DNA of 64,000 bases from Chrysomallon squamiferum. Lineage: Eukaryota > Mollusca > Gastropoda > Neomphalida > Peltospiridae. Shown piece after piece: positions 40,450-53,780 of this stretch; position 1 is the stretch's first letter; every line of letters begins with the position of its first letter. The position numbers and the translations under genes were made by a program. Below the pieces are notes generated by a model. The model searched no databases. It was not told the DNA's origin and saw only the letters and a list, made by a program, of their open reading frames with translations. The DNA lies in NCBI GenBank assembly GCA_012295275.1, contig CM022671.1, forward strand, positions 28,076,322-28,140,321, in the 5' to 3' direction.

Positions 40450-43400
40450 CTAAAAATATTAAATAACTATAACATCCAAATTATCTTTATTGGTAAATAA
40501 TTTATTTCTTGATTTCGAAAGTTAAAAGGATTTGTGGAATGCTGTGTCAAATAATGTGTTAGAACTTACTAAAATGAATGAATGAATGTTTAACCACAGC
40601 TCCACCTTGAAAAACATATCAGCTATATGTTGTCAAAACAAAGGTAAATACAGAACTTATTAAATCTCCTTGAAATTATAATCAATACTATATCCATGCA
40701 AAGTGAATTATAAATAATCATACTGTTACAAACATTAGTCTGAAAGTCACATATGATATACATCAGTTAAAAGTAGACATTTTGGATGATTCCAGTATTC
40801 TGATGTTTTGTTTTACTGATACATTATCTATTAAGTTACTGGGACATCACTATTTTTGTAAACATGAATAAATAATATATTTTTTTACATAATTGTAAAT
40901 AATTTCTTTTTTTTTTTTTTTTTTAACACTGGTATTAAAGTATATGATGATAACGAGGCAGTGACAGACAGGGAATCCTACCTGTGAAGAGTGGCTGCAG
41001 CAGCTGGGTTTCCTCTTGGAACAGCATCTACGGATACACTCAGTGATGGGTGGGGTTTTGAAGTGGAAATTGAAAGGGAAGCAGCTACTGGTGCATGGCT
41101 GTTTACAGCAGGTTGGGGCTGTGTCAGGGTGGAGGGAGAAACTGCAGGATATACATAATTGATGAAAGGATACATATAATTAATGAGAATATATAAATAA
41201 TACAGGATATAAATATGTAATGGTAGGTTTCTTTTAAACAGTGAACATGAAATATGGAAATCTTCAATTTCATGCAGCAGATTTACAATATACAGCAATT
41301 TTGTTTCTTTAATTTAAGAATACATTTTATGAATATATTTATTTCAACAATAAGTCAGTCTCAGTGAAATAATTTTAAGCAACAGAAAATCATCATCTTC
41401 TTAGTTATTAATTTCTCAAGCAGACTTAAGAAAAGGAACAGTATGATAATATTTTCTTACTTGCTTTTGGAGGTTCCCGCATTCCTTGATAGCTTCTAGT
41501 CAAATTGATGTCTTCTGTTGGAGTACTGCTCCGAGGTAAGCTATGTCCAGTGATTTTCTACAAGAACATACATAAATTATCAACTATAAGAAGTAACATA
41601 ACTAGATATGTAATATAGGGTGCATTTTAAAATTTGTGAAATTTACAAAGAAAAGTCTACACTTAAGTCTTAACACAATAATGACATTTAGTCAATGAAG
41701 CAGTCCAATAAATTTATTTTACTGACTAGAAGGAAGCTAAGGGGATGGAAATTCAGAGTAAGAGAAGCAAAGAAGTCATAAGTTATGGTAAATTAATGTT
41801 TAAGGAAAAAGGAATATTTTGAGTTAACAAAAAAAAAAAAAAAAAACTAAAAACATTAAAAACAAAAAGAAGCAAGAAATCTTCTTAAATAGATTACATG
41901 AAAGCATTTTGTTTATTTGAAGTGATATTTCAAGTCTATGACTGTCCTAACCTTGTAGCCATTTTCTTTCTGCATACTTTCCAGTCTTCGTTTTTCCAGC
42001 AGTTTTATCTCTTCTCTCAGTTCCTTGTTCTCCAGCTCAGACTGTGCTAACTTGTCTCGTAAACGTGAGTTAGTGGCATTCCACCGAGCTTCCTTACGTT
42101 TTAATTCTTCTTGTAATTCCAAGAGCTAATTTTTAAAAATAGATAAAGAAGAATTAATAAGACTCAAAGATGTTTCTAAGTCTCTTGTGTTATACTAGAA
42201 TATTCTATTTAAAGATATGTCTGTTAAATTAAAAGATAAAAAAAAAAAAAATAGTCTGTTTAAAATAAAAGAATAACAGTAAACAAAACACAAGATCTTA
42301 AGATCATTTTAAAGAAATGGATGACAAAGTAATGTTCTCAGTAAAATACAATTTAAATTTCTGAAAAAAGTTAAAAATAAATGATGAGGTTAAAATACTT
42401 AAATACCTGTGTTTTCAACATTTCAATTTCTTCACGATCTTTCTTATCTGGCATAGAACGAATTGTTTTCTGATATTTAATAAACATCTTTCTCTCATGT
42501 CTGAAATTTGAAACATTTATCTGTATTAGTAATGAAAACAAAGAGTAGGGTTTTTTTGTTTATTAAAACCGAGTAAATATTTTTTTTAAGTATAGGATAA
42601 ATTATACATTTAATATATTAATAAAAGTATCTGCATTCAGTAATTCATATATGAGATTTGACATTAATTTGTAACAAAAATATAAGTTTCTTTTTAATTT
42701 TCTTTGTTTAATTATAAATTAATATAAAATAACCTTATTTTTTTCATTTCCTGTGTTTTGAACTCTTCTAGTCTCCTCAGTTCCTCTGCCTTTTCTTTTT
42801 CAAAATCACCAATTTCTTTTTTCAATTTATTCAAACCCTTAAAAGAAAGAGTAAAAATCTATAAAACAGCATCAAATAAAAAGGATATATCAGCTCACAA
42901 GGCTCTTCAAGAGACTGTTGTTTTTTATTATATTTTATTATTTACAAATACTGATTGCTTAAAAAAAATAACTTGGAAGTACAAAAATTGAACTTAAGCC
43001 AACTGCAAACATACATTGTAATGAAATTAATGGGGAAAAATAAATAAAATAGAGAAAGAAAATAAAACCTACCTCTTCTCTGTCTCTATGAAGTTTATCT
43101 AAAGCTGCATTTTCTTCTCTAAATTTCTCAATTTCCATTTCAAGTTCCATCAGTTTTTCTCTTAAAACCTTGGACTGAATTCCCTCTCCAAGTCCAGCAT
43201 TTGCAGCAGACTGCAGCTTTTCTTGTTCCTGAATCACAATCATAGCATGAAACAAAACAGAAGTGATGTATTTTTATCTGTGATTATTATAAAATCAATG
43301 TATAGCTGTCTGAAAAAAGAAATTTATTTCATGTTATCTTAATTATTTTTTTAACACAATAAAGATGGATTCCTTTTAAGAACATTCTCTGAAGTATACA

Positions 43401-46400
43401 GTCCACAAAAACAGATTTGTTCTTTAAAATAAGCAAAGAATTATAAATATTTTTATGAATTAAAACATATATGACATACTTGTAGTTTTTTCTGTTGCTG
43501 CTTAACTTGTTGCGCCTCTTTTAACTTAGGAAACAGTCTTGAAACCAGCCTGGATGTTGGAGGTGTGTTGGAAGTGTTTGATCCTTGCTCTATGGAATCT
43601 ATTCCTGAATCTTTAGTGTGTCAATAAAAATAAAATAAAAAGCAGAATTTATATACAGATAACAACAGCTTTTATATTAAAAAAAATAACAATAATACAA
43701 AATGGAAGAAATTTTTGAAATTACTAACATTTTAGATATTGATGGTATAATATAAATTCAAACTCAGATTGCAATGCAATGAATGCTATGCATCAAAAAC
43801 TTTTTAAAAAAAGACAAAATAAAAATTATTAATTTATAAACATGTTTCCCAACTAAAATTTCATTATAAATTTAGGGTCCAGATTCAGTTAGTGTGTTAA
43901 GTGTGAGTCAGAGGACCCAACAAAGATTATCACTGCTGGGTTCTCCCAAACCCAATACTACAGTACATTCAACGCTGGTATTATAACAAAATAATATTTG
44001 GCATAAAATATTGGTGCAAAGGAAAATGAAGAACAGAACTTGCTGTTGTATGGACTTTTGTGGACTTTTGAAAATGTTCCCAACATTTAAGGATATTTAA
44101 ACTTGTAAGTACCTTAATTTCTAAGGGTGTTAACAACTAGTAGGAACCATATAATACACAAAGATTAATTTTATAGTGCTAAAAATAAATTAGAAAATTA
44201 AAAAATAAATAAATAGAAAGAAAAAAAGGAAAATACAATCAAGTAAAATGTTACCTCGTCCACTATGAACTTTTGGTGCAGTATCAGTCCATTCTTCAGT
44301 GTCACCAAACTCATCCTCTTCTTCATCCTCTTCTTCATCACCATCATCATCATCATCATCATTATTTGCATTAGCATTTCTGTTCATCTGATGCAGAGAT
44401 GTATCTTGCTCTTTGGCATCATCACTCTCTACAGAATCATCGTCACTGTTTTCTCTACTGTTCTGATATGTGGTACTAACAAACTCTTTTCTAGAGTCAC
44501 CAACATTATTTACTTTTACTTTTTCAATTGCTGAATGCACTGGTTTTGGTCTGACGTTTTCACTTTCTTGGTTTTCTTTGGTGGCACCTGCGCACATCCC
44601 TGAGTTTTGAGATAGTTTCTTTAACAGTGACAGAGTATCAACTGAAGTTCCATTGCTAATATCCTTACTAGCAATTTTCCTTGTAATTGACTTAGATGGG
44701 GACAAAGGCATAGACACACACATTTTATTATCAGTGTCTGCTTGTGTTGCTGGCCTGGTGAAAATGATTCCACTCTTCATGTTATTATTTTGGGAGATAT
44801 CTGATACACTATAATCTTGATCATCATTGCGGTCTTGTGGATCTTCTTGTCCACTGTCAGTGGCAAGACTGCTGTCAGAGTCTGTCAGAGTGCTGTCTAA
44901 AGAAGAATCTGAATCACTGATATCATTCACATTGTCAGCTTTTTGAAGAACAGGTAACTCTTCACTAACAGTTTTATTACTGTCTTTGACTTCTTTCTGC
45001 TTCTGTGCCATTTTTTCCTCTATGATACCTTTGATCTCTTCAACTGACACCTATGAATAACAATAGTATAAATAGTAAAATCATAATTTTAACAAAATAT
45101 ATGTTTCATAATGCAATTAAAACTCAGTTTTAAGTTATCATTATTTCCTCCAGTGTCAACACATGCAAAAGGAATTCTTAATAAATTTAATCATAAAAAC
45201 AGAAAATAATACAACAATCGAACAACAATTTGTTCTTTATTTTTCTGTGTTTTTTCCATAAAAGGTCAACTGTAACAATATTAGTGAAAAAACAAAAACA
45301 AATGAACCTACATTATCTCCTTGTTGTTTCTGACGATCTTTTTCCAAAAGCTTGACAACAACAGAAGAATTGCTGCAGAACGACACATTGTCAGCAAAAT
45401 CTTCAAACAATTCAAACATTTCCAGTTCCTGTTTTTCAACCTGCATTCAAAGAACAGTTAAAAACTTCTTAAGTTTGCTCTAAACCTTAAATTTGTATAA
45501 TATCAAAATCAATGTATCCATTGTCTATCCTAATTTTACATTTAGGAAATGAAGATTAAGTAATTGTTCAGTTTAACTGTTGTGTATTTTTTTTTTTATA
45601 ATGCATGTAATAAAACATAACAAATATAGAAGATTTCATAAACAGTTTTCACAATGAATTACAGGTGTTAAAAAACATTTATTGCTTAGTTCTTAGTTTA
45701 TATGATAACATAATTTATAAAAAATAAATCTTCAATAATGCAAATATGATAACTAAAAAAAAACATTGTTTTTATTCCTATTTTGTTAACAAAACAAATA
45801 TCCAATAAAAATCTCAGTTTAAAATGCTGAACACAATTTATTCACATACAACATACTTTTTATTTATGTATTAAAATGACTACTTACTTTTTCTTTACGT
45901 TTGCCTTTGATGCAAAATGAAGGTTCATCTGTATCTGTGGCTGTTTCTGAAACAGAATCTTCTTGTATCTCTTTCCTGATATTGGTTTCAGTGTCTGCTT
46001 TCAGAGGTGTTGACTGTGTTAGTTCATTTGGTGGGGAGATTGTATTTTTAGTGGGTTTTTTATCAAGCTCAGGATGTCTCATTGTGGTGGTTTTATTTGG
46101 AGGTTTTAACGGTTTCTGTGATGGCTGTTTTAAAGATTTAGAATCAGCTATCTGAAAAATTTATTTAAAAAATATATTAAAGACAAACATTGTTTTTTTT
46201 CTTTTATAGATTAAAAGAATTTAGTCTATGATGTAAATAAAGAAATTGCAAAAAAGGAGAAAACAAACAATATAAATGATATTTATTCATATAATCTCAA
46301 AATAAAATAGCAAAAACCCCCAAATCTCATTATGTTCTCAAAATTGCATATCCAGATACTTAATAATATTCATTGAAACAAAAACAATAATGTAATTTGG

Positions 46401-49400
46401 ATTTTAAAATTTTATGCTTTTATACCTTGACTTCTTTCTTCTGTTTTTGTTTTGAAGAAAAATCTTTAGGTGCAGACTGCTCACTAATTTTTTTCTGGTT
46501 GTCTGTATTTATTCCAGTTTCTGCAGATTTGCGTTTGTTTTCAGTTTTAACTTTTGTCCTTACTGGAGGCTTTTTGAATCTTGAAAGACCTTCACCTTTT
46601 CTCAGAAAAGGTTTTTTGCTTTGACTAGGTGATTTTTCTGCATTTTTCAACTGCAATATAATTATTAGTAAGTTTTCATCTCAATCAATGTAGTAAAGTA
46701 ATTACTTCTCATAAGAACATAACCCCAACATTTACAAGTCAAATGCAATAATAATAGACATTTCTGTACCTGAAATTTTGGAATAAAAGTGACAAATTTA
46801 ATATATTTATGTGTTAAGTTTCAAACATAATATTTCTGATTTAATATTACATCTTCAGTTAAAAGACATTTATAGATAATATAATTGTAAAAAAAAAATC
46901 CACAGAATCAAATACCTTTTCTTCTTCAGCCAACATCTCTTCTTCAAGTAGCTGTTCAAAAGTTTTCTTTCCTGTAAATAAAACAATAATTAAAATGGCG
47001 CACTATTTAATTTCACATTTGAATTTCAGTTCTGCATTACATGCCTACATGCTCATGAGATTATTAAAACAGTAAAAAATAACACACTTTTAACAGTACA
47101 TGGATTTTAAAATCTAAGATACAGCACCATCTTTTTAAATTAATTTCAATTATACATTTATTTGCACCAACAATTCAAAATGAAAAATAAGATGAGATAA
47201 TAAAAATGTAAGATCTGCCTCGTATTTTAAAAATAAAATTAACATACCTACAATGCCTGGCTTAATCGGTCTGTCATCAAACTGAGGTTCTGTGTGCTAT
47301 TGAAAAATAATCATACCATTATTATATAACAATGCAATTTTTTAAAATCACATATTATGGGTTCTCTTTTCATCTAAAAATATTACTTCAATGATAAATG
47401 AAATTCCATATGAAAATAAAGGTACTTAAAGTTTATGATGCAGTTTTTAATCTCAAGCATGTAACAGAATTACATTATCACCAAAATGTGAAAATTAAAT
47501 ATTAAAAGATAGTAAACCTCATTTTCTTTGACAGTAATATTCTGAGATTCCTCTTCATCTTCAATTGTATCGTGATTAGACGAGAATTCGTCCTCTCTTA
47601 CACACTGATTTACAGGTGACCTGCTTTCCTGGAAACAGTTTGTATTTCTACCAACACACGACTCAGGATTGCCACGCAATTGTTCTGACACTGTCTGCGA
47701 ACTTGGCAAATTCTGTGGGAGAATGCCTAACATCCTACGAAGGGTATTTGGTGTGGTGGTTTGCAACATTTGCTGCAGACTTGCAACTGACTCTATAGAA
47801 TTCAAATCATCAGCTGTGAGAGATCGCAAAAACTCCATGCTCTGATGATGATTTGTAGAGAGACTGGTTCTGGGTGGTGGGTACTCATTTTCAGTTCCAA
47901 CACTGAATTCTGAAACCGAGTCACGAATGCTAAATACATTTCTGTAGTGTTCACTTTGATCAGAATCTGTTTCTTGCAAAGGAAACATTCCGTCATCAGA
48001 TCTGAGATCAACCTCAATGTCTTGACTCCTCCCATTGGAATCTGGATTACTGAACAGTTCAGGATTTGTGGCAGCATCGTTGTCGTCGTACTTTGGTTCT
48101 GCATAGATGATGGGTTGAGGAAGTGAAGAAGATGGCACCTGCAAAACAAAAGAATCACATATTAATGATTTACTAAATACACATGCTCAGAAAATGCTTA
48201 CATTGGGATATGCTGAAACACATCTTGTTTCAACAATATATTATATTTGAGAAAACAGAAACTCTATATCAGAATACTACACACACCTACACATGCACTA
48301 ACATTCACCAGTATAAAAACTTACAGCTGTACAACTGACAGGCTCCTCAGATTCACTCATCCCAGAATCCATTGTAAGTACTGATGCAAGAAGTTCTCTT
48401 TGGTTGATCTGTCGTCGAGGTGGAGTTCTTGTTGGGCTCAAACTTTGCCTTGTAACTGTCAAATAGAGATTAACACAACAAAAGTCAAAGCACTGATATT
48501 TTAACCAATTAACTACTTCATCTTTTTTTTTTTCAATTTTCATGGAAAGGTAAAATTCATGTTTATTTAATAAATGGCCTATTTTGCTCTTTTGGTGTAA
48601 AATTTGGTCCATCTGTAGATACACCTTTTATGATTCTTTTTTTTTTTTGCAACGTACCTCTGCCAGCTCCCCACTGGGACTCTCTCTGTTTTGTTAACAT
48701 TGTCTGAACTTTCATCTGCTCCTTTCTAAGACCCTCCAGTTGTTGCTGCTGCTGTTTCATCAACTGTTCTTGCTGTTTCAACTGCCACTGCCGCAGTTCA
48801 CGAAATCGTTGTAGCAGGCGAGCCTGTTCCTGGGCCTGCTTTTGCTCAAGAAGATCCAGAGAGACATCTGAAAAATGTATCATACTTAATTAACTGCTTA
48901 TCAATATGGCATATTTTTAATAAGCATAAAAACAAAAAATTAAAGGATGTTGAAAATAAAATAAAAGTTTAAATCTTATGCAGATCACACGATCAACCAT
49001 GTATTTAATATTTAATAATAATTAAAACTGTGTTACTAATATTTTAGTAGAAAAATGTTTCTTTTAGTAAACTTCAATATGTGTACAACTTCTGGAATGC
49101 AAAAAGCATACTTTAAAATGATATTTTTAATTCAGACTATATTTTGTGATCTGAAATATACACATCACAAATTGGTAAAAGTATATATATGTGCTGCATT
49201 CATCTTTAGTATCAGTAATCCTGGTGTTGGAAGAAAAACCAGTGTAAAAGATAATAACAACTTTAATGTCAAAACTATCAAATATGGGTGCACATGGTCA
49301 TAGTAATCAGTCACAGCATTTATTTATTTATTCGTTTGGTTTGTTTAATGTGGTATGTTAAATAGAATTCAGTTAAATAAATGGATCTTCAATACCTCCG

Positions 49401-49474
49401 TTTGAAATATTTTCTTTTTCTTCACGGTTTCCAAGTGCAGAAATTTTCTCAGAACTTATATATTCTGTCTCCAT
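37073..49474 (-). CDS. CENPJ: CPAP/CENPJ/SAS-4 centriole assembly protein
   Basis: 22 coding exons (5' to 3'): 49396-49474, 48658-48867, 48325-48455, 47518-48138, 47248-47296, 46916-46971, 46426-46650, 45888-46151, 45312-45440, 44255-45050, 43480-43610, 43073-43228, 42734-42837, 42407-42500, 41952-42125, 41461-41557, 40982-41141, 40305-40449, 39615-39755, 39289-39362, 38805-39000, 37073-37201. Phases join throughout, giving 1386 residues (human about 1338). The order is: Gln-rich N-terminal coiled coil, PN2-3-type tubulin-binding block, acidic low-complexity exon, central coiled coil, then a C-terminal TCP/G-box domain. In the family it binds tubulin and STIL and sets procentriole length. The start codon is 12 nt after an acceptor (49486/49487), so a 5' UTR exon lies further upstream. 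It ends DRVC-stop. Confidence 0.96.
37351..38672. mobile_element. Foldback DNA transposon with ~470-bp inverted arms
   Basis: The left arm (37351 to ~37818) starts GGGTCATTCCGTGTCAAAT. The right arm (~38184 to 38672) is its near-perfect reverse complement, ending ATTTGACACAGAATGACCC. The element is flanked by ATAC on both sides (37347-37350 and 38673-38676), a 4-bp target duplication. Both arms carry TTTAAACCCGACCGTCTCAG and the same inner end TATAAAAGTTTCCTGGGTGT. A second, direct copy of that inner end lies in the loop (about 37957-38030). No transposase is present. A 4-bp duplication fits superfamilies such as Sola or Chapaev, but the family is not settled. It occupies most of the last CPAP intron. 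Confidence 0.9.
41952..43610 (-). other. CENPJ: CPAP central coiled-coil exons
   Basis: Exons 43480-43610 through 41952-42125 encode long heptad-rich helices: [96 protein letters not shown] matches the conserved CPAP KRKEARW segment. These helices mediate dimerisation in the family. The exon before them carries [15 protein letters not shown], also conserved. Confidence 0.85.
44255..45050 (-). other. CENPJ: CPAP acidic low-complexity exon
   Basis: A single 796-nt exon, poorly conserved, rich in Ser, Asp and Glu. It ends in an acidic run (Asp then Glu/Asp) partly encoded by a trinucleotide repeat (TCATCA on the plus strand, about 44339-44364). Such a repeat can change length between individuals. 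It ends [17 protein letters not shown]. Confidence 0.8.
46426..47296 (-). other. CENPJ: CPAP PN2-3-like tubulin-binding block
   Basis: Three exons encode [12 protein letters not shown], then [17 protein letters not shown], then [16 protein letters not shown]. In order and wording these match the CPAP segment that binds the tubulin dimer ([31 protein letters not shown] in vertebrates). This argues that microtubule regulation is retained. Confidence 0.85.
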
Positions 49475-50522
49475 TATTATGTTGTTCTGAAATTAAGTTA
49501 AACAAATTAGTTATATAAAAATGAACATATTATAAACATCATTTTCAATTTTTTTTACACTTAGTAGTTAGTGGACAGTGAAGCAATTTCTGAGGAATAA
49601 GTGACACTTAAGTCTTATAATAATAGTGTCTTACCAATCTATGGTCTAACCTTAGTTTTATACCATTATAAAAATTAATCCTATTTTAGTATTTAACTTA
49701 AAGAATCCTTATCCATCAGTTTCATATGCTTTATTTATAAATTTTAATTCTTTCTTAAAATCACCTGAATCAGTTAATCCCTGTCAATCATCAATGACAA
49801 TGCTGCGATGCATCAATGATCAAGAAACTTAGACATGTTGACACTTGAACTTTCAGTTGTACTCTGTGCTGCAGGTGGAACGCTATTAAATATATTGATA
49901 TATTAATTATAATTGAGAAAATGTACTGCTGATCAAGGGAAATAAATATTTAATAACAACTTATATTTTCATGTTAAGGATAAAATTATCTGATTACAGT
50001 TAAATATACCATGATAACCAAAAAGTTCTCTTTAGGAAGAATAGTCCGCCATATTTAAACAAGGTAAACACCAAGAATACATTTTTGTTACGCTTTTCTT
50101 AGCAATGCATTTCGGACGTTTTGAACCCATTCTAATTTGTACCAACAAAAAACATCCCTATAGTATTAAATCTGTTATCGCAAATACACCACAAATATAG
50201 AAATGAGTTCGTTATATTGTTAACATTTGTGATAAATCTTAATATTTGTTATACTCCAAATATCGACACAGCAATATTTGTATATGAGTCAAATATCATT
50301 ATATAAAAATAAAAAAATTAAATTAATTTTTTATTCAGTTTTTCAAGACGTTAGATTCATATCGTGTCACCAGCATAAAATGCTGTTAAATCATTCAATA
50401 TCATAATTATAATACCATGGCATCAGTATATGTTCTTCATTTTTAAAAACATTTTTAATGTGTGCGTGTGTGTGTGTGTGTTGTTTGAATTTTATATTAA
50501 TAGAGAACGGTAAATTGTAAAA

Positions 50523-50553
<31 letters not shown>

Positions 50554-50693
50554 CTTTAAATAGTTTTAAGAATTTATCTTTTATTTTATTTTAATTTATT
50601 TTTTTAATTTAATTTTTTTTTTTTTTTTTTTTTTTTTTTGTACTTTGATATCCGGCTTGTACACTTATGTAAATCTGATAATCATAATCTAAT

Positions 50694-50726
<33 letters not shown>

Positions 50727-51664
50727 GACTTATATTTTGCTTAAAATAAAAGAAAAAACCCAGTAATAAACCACAGTTTTTATTTATTTCAATATGACAA
50801 AAAGAAGATGCATCAACGGTGATGTTTTGTATCAATTTATTCTCAGTCTTTATATCAGGTACAATGAAAGCTAGTGAAATAATTAATAAATCTAGGGGAG
50901 ATAACTGCAATGTTTGTCGACTGCTAGAAGTTTCAAGAACGGTTACAGCAACTTTTCGGTTTTATTTTCACATGGACAAGGTATCTAATATCATGTTTAA
51001 GCAGGCATATTTTTAATACTGTGGCGTATCATGTAAAATAGGAAAACATTAAATCAACTACATTAAATCCTTGCTACCTTGTTTTGACCTTCGTCAGAAC
51101 ATTATCTAGTTATTTACTATGTTAAATTAATTTTGATAAATGTATTATTATTATTATTATGTAATGATTAATATTATAGTTCAGTGACTATTAGACATGC
51201 AGTGATTATTATAATGTACCTCGTTATTCTGGACAGAAAAAATACACATTTAATTATTAATTAAAGATCTTAAAACTAAAGGTTACAAAACAATGAATCA
51301 TTTAATTAATATTAATTTCTGTATATTAAACTGACGCACAGAAGTGATAGTTGGTGTAAATATAAACCTAAGTTGTTTATTTAAGTGTGCATTCTTTTTC
51401 GAGATACAAATAGAGATTATTTTTAGGAAAATTTTATTACATTTGTTTTTAATTTGGAAGGGACTTCATTGATAAATAAATAGTGGAATACTTTAAATTT
51501 TTTAAGTGAAATTTGAGAGTGAAAAAGGACTCGGTAAAACTGAATAAAAATGTTTTATATGCTGTGATCTGTTATGTGTTTATTATTTTCAATACTTTGT
51601 AATATTTTTGTTTTTGTCTTTTTTATTTGTTATTAATTTATTATTGTAACTTTATTTCACAGTC
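49475..51664. other. Divergent CPAP / unnamed-gene intergenic region
   Basis: About 2.2 kb. The CPAP start exon begins at 49486 after an acceptor, and the unnamed gene's start codon follows an acceptor at 51662, so both have undetected 5' UTR exons in here. A GCCATATT motif near 50049 (ATGGCGG on the minus strand, YY1-like) is a possible CPAP promoter element. A plausible donor at 50979/50980 (ACAAG/GTATCT) could end a leader exon of the unnamed gene; it does not join in a coding frame. Repeats: TG (50461-50482), AAAT (50521-50552), poly-T (50613-50639), AAT (50695-50723). Confidence 0.5.
50521..50552. repeat. AAAT tetranucleotide microsatellite
   Basis: Perfect AATA run upstream of the unnamed gene, close to a TG run (50461-50482) and a 27-bp poly-T run (50613-50639). 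Confidence 0.9.
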
Positions 51665-53780
51665 ATGACAAAGGTGATGATCAATTTTCGTTGTGAGGAA
51701 TGGATACATGAAAGTTTGTCGTACTCCAGGCAGCTGTCTCCTATATTTTTTGATGAAGGTGGAATTACAGTCACACTTTTGTTTACTATTAGCAGACACA
51801 TATCTGATGATTCAAAAGATGCAGACAGTGAGATAACAAAGAATCCAGTTCAACAGAAAAATAATCATAATTTAACTTATGAAACACCTGCTGATGAAAT
51901 CAAAGTTTTTGAACATCCTCTTTGTTCGGAACCTCCTACACAAGATGAAATTGAGAGTAAATATCTTCCAGAAAATATGGCTATATGTATTATTCCAGAT
52001 AGTGCATGTGAACTGCACATGAATGCACACTTAGCCTGCTGTGTGTCTGCTGAGCTGAAGAGAAGTAGGAAATTTAGGAGACGGTTTCTCAAATATCTTG
52101 GCAGAAAGTATGGATTTTCCTCCCTTGATAATTATTATGAAAAAATGGATTTTTCTCAGCTTCAACAGTGTGAGTTTATGAATATAATTTATATGGTGGA
52201 TATTACAACTGTTTGGGCAAAACAGAAAATTGATTACCCATGGTGAGACAATGTGCTGTTTTGTTTTGTATACATTACTTTTCTTTGCTTTTCATTCTTA
52301 TAATGCATGGGAAATGTTAGCAGAATAAAGTATTTTAAAATCTCTTTAGAGTAAAAATCTTTTCAGTAAATAAATTTCAAAGTAGGACGGACATTTTTCT
52401 TTCTTTCTTTCTTTTTTAATTTTTTAATTTTTTAAATATTTTTTTATAAATGATAAAAAGATAAAAAATATATTTAACATCTTGTTATGTATCAAATTCT
52501 GTAACATATTTTTAGATGCTGCCAGTATTGCTTTAAAATATTAAATATAATTATTTCCTTTAATGGAATTATTTTGTTTACAAGTTAATTTGTTTTTATT
52601 CAAAACATTAATTTATTTTTGCACCATCTAGCTATCACAGTGTTTGCTCGGTAAAACTATTTTTTGTTTCAGGAACTACAGATTGCAATGTCTGGTTGCT
52701 AAGAGACAGATTTTGGAGGAAGTTATGTCTTGGTTATCTACTCTGGGGGGAGCATACTCTGCACTAGGAGATTATTTTAAGAGTCATGTATGTGATGTTG
52801 TTTTTGTTTGTTTTTTGCTTTGTTTATGCTGTAGTGTAAAGACTGTAAGAACATTTTTCATTGGTCAAAGAATTCACCCATTTTTAGCAGTGTACACGTT
52901 ATTATATATCCTACTGCAAAATACATAAACCAAACCCTCAACACTGAATTCATAAATATATATTATGAATTGATTTATAGAAACATGTTTCAGTACTGTT
53001 GTCAGTAATGTTGATTGTTAAATTATTTTAAAATATTTATGAAAGTACTCTCTCTCTCTCTCTCTCTGTATTTTATCTAAAACTACTGTGAAAACTGTTG
53101 CTATTATTTATTTACTGTGAAATCAGGCAGAGGCAGCTGGAGAACTTTCAAAACAGCAGCTACAGATTGCTATAGAACTTGGTGATCCCATTGTTGCTGC
53201 CAAGTGTCGTATATTCTGGGCACTAAGTCTACTGCAAAGAGGACATCTCAGAGAATGTAGAATAATTGTCAGGTTAATATTCAGTTTAATATTCAGTTTA
53301 ATATCATATAGCATAAATAACACTGTGTCTATATATAATAGTCAGTTCATTATAATTACATAAAACATGTTTGAAATTAAACTTCATATGTTTACATGAA
53401 ACATAAAATTTTTGTCCAACTGTTCAGTAAAACATTTGTTTTTATAAAAACAAGTTTGAAATTATTTTTCACATTTATTATAAGGTTTAATAACAAATTG
53501 TGTAAAAGTTTATAATAAGGAAGTGTAAAATAATTATCACGTTAAGATTCAATTTAGAAAAGTTTGAAATCTGCTAAATAATAGCAAAGCTGAGTATATA
53601 ATATAAAATAATAATAATTCTCTATTTTGGGGGTTTTTTCATTTCAGAAGTCAGTATCGATTTGCCACTACCTGTGTTGTGTCTGATCAGAGATTAATCA
53701 ACATGTGTCTTGCAGTGTGGCAGAGGCTGCAGTATACATACAAGATCAGGAAAACGCACAAAAAACTTAAAGCAAAATAA
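51665..53780 (+). CDS. Unnamed conserved-looking protein, 323 aa
   Basis: Four coding exons, 51665-52242, 52673-52787, 53127-53272 and 53648-53780, join cleanly (phases 2, 0, 2) to 323 residues. I cannot name the protein. It starts MTKVMINFRCEEWIHESLSY, then a polar, less conserved insert (about residues 50-85). Next comes IPDSACELHMNAHLACCVSA, a basic KRSRKFRRRFLKYLGRKYG helix, and a helical C-terminal half (WLSTLGGAYSALGDYFKSH, AAGELSKQQLQIAIELGDP, WALSLLQRGHLRECRIIV). The last part looks like TPR-type helical hairpins, which is an inference. The end is basic (KIRKTHKKLKAK). No signal peptide, membrane segment or catalytic motif is visible. The frame crosses three introns, so it is a real gene. 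Start chosen just after an acceptor; Met5 is an alternative. Confidence 0.88.
53047..53068. repeat. CT dinucleotide microsatellite
   Basis: A CT run in intron 2 of the unnamed gene, about 60 bp before its third exon. Confidence 0.9.

Noticed and set aside
44265-44534. Plus-strand open frame opposite the CPAP acidic exon
   Set aside because: It is the antisense of an Asp/Glu-rich coding exon (giving Ile runs) and has no independent support.
45901-46624. Plus-strand open frames opposite CPAP exons
   Set aside because: They are antisense shadows of exons whose phase and splice sites fit CPAP.
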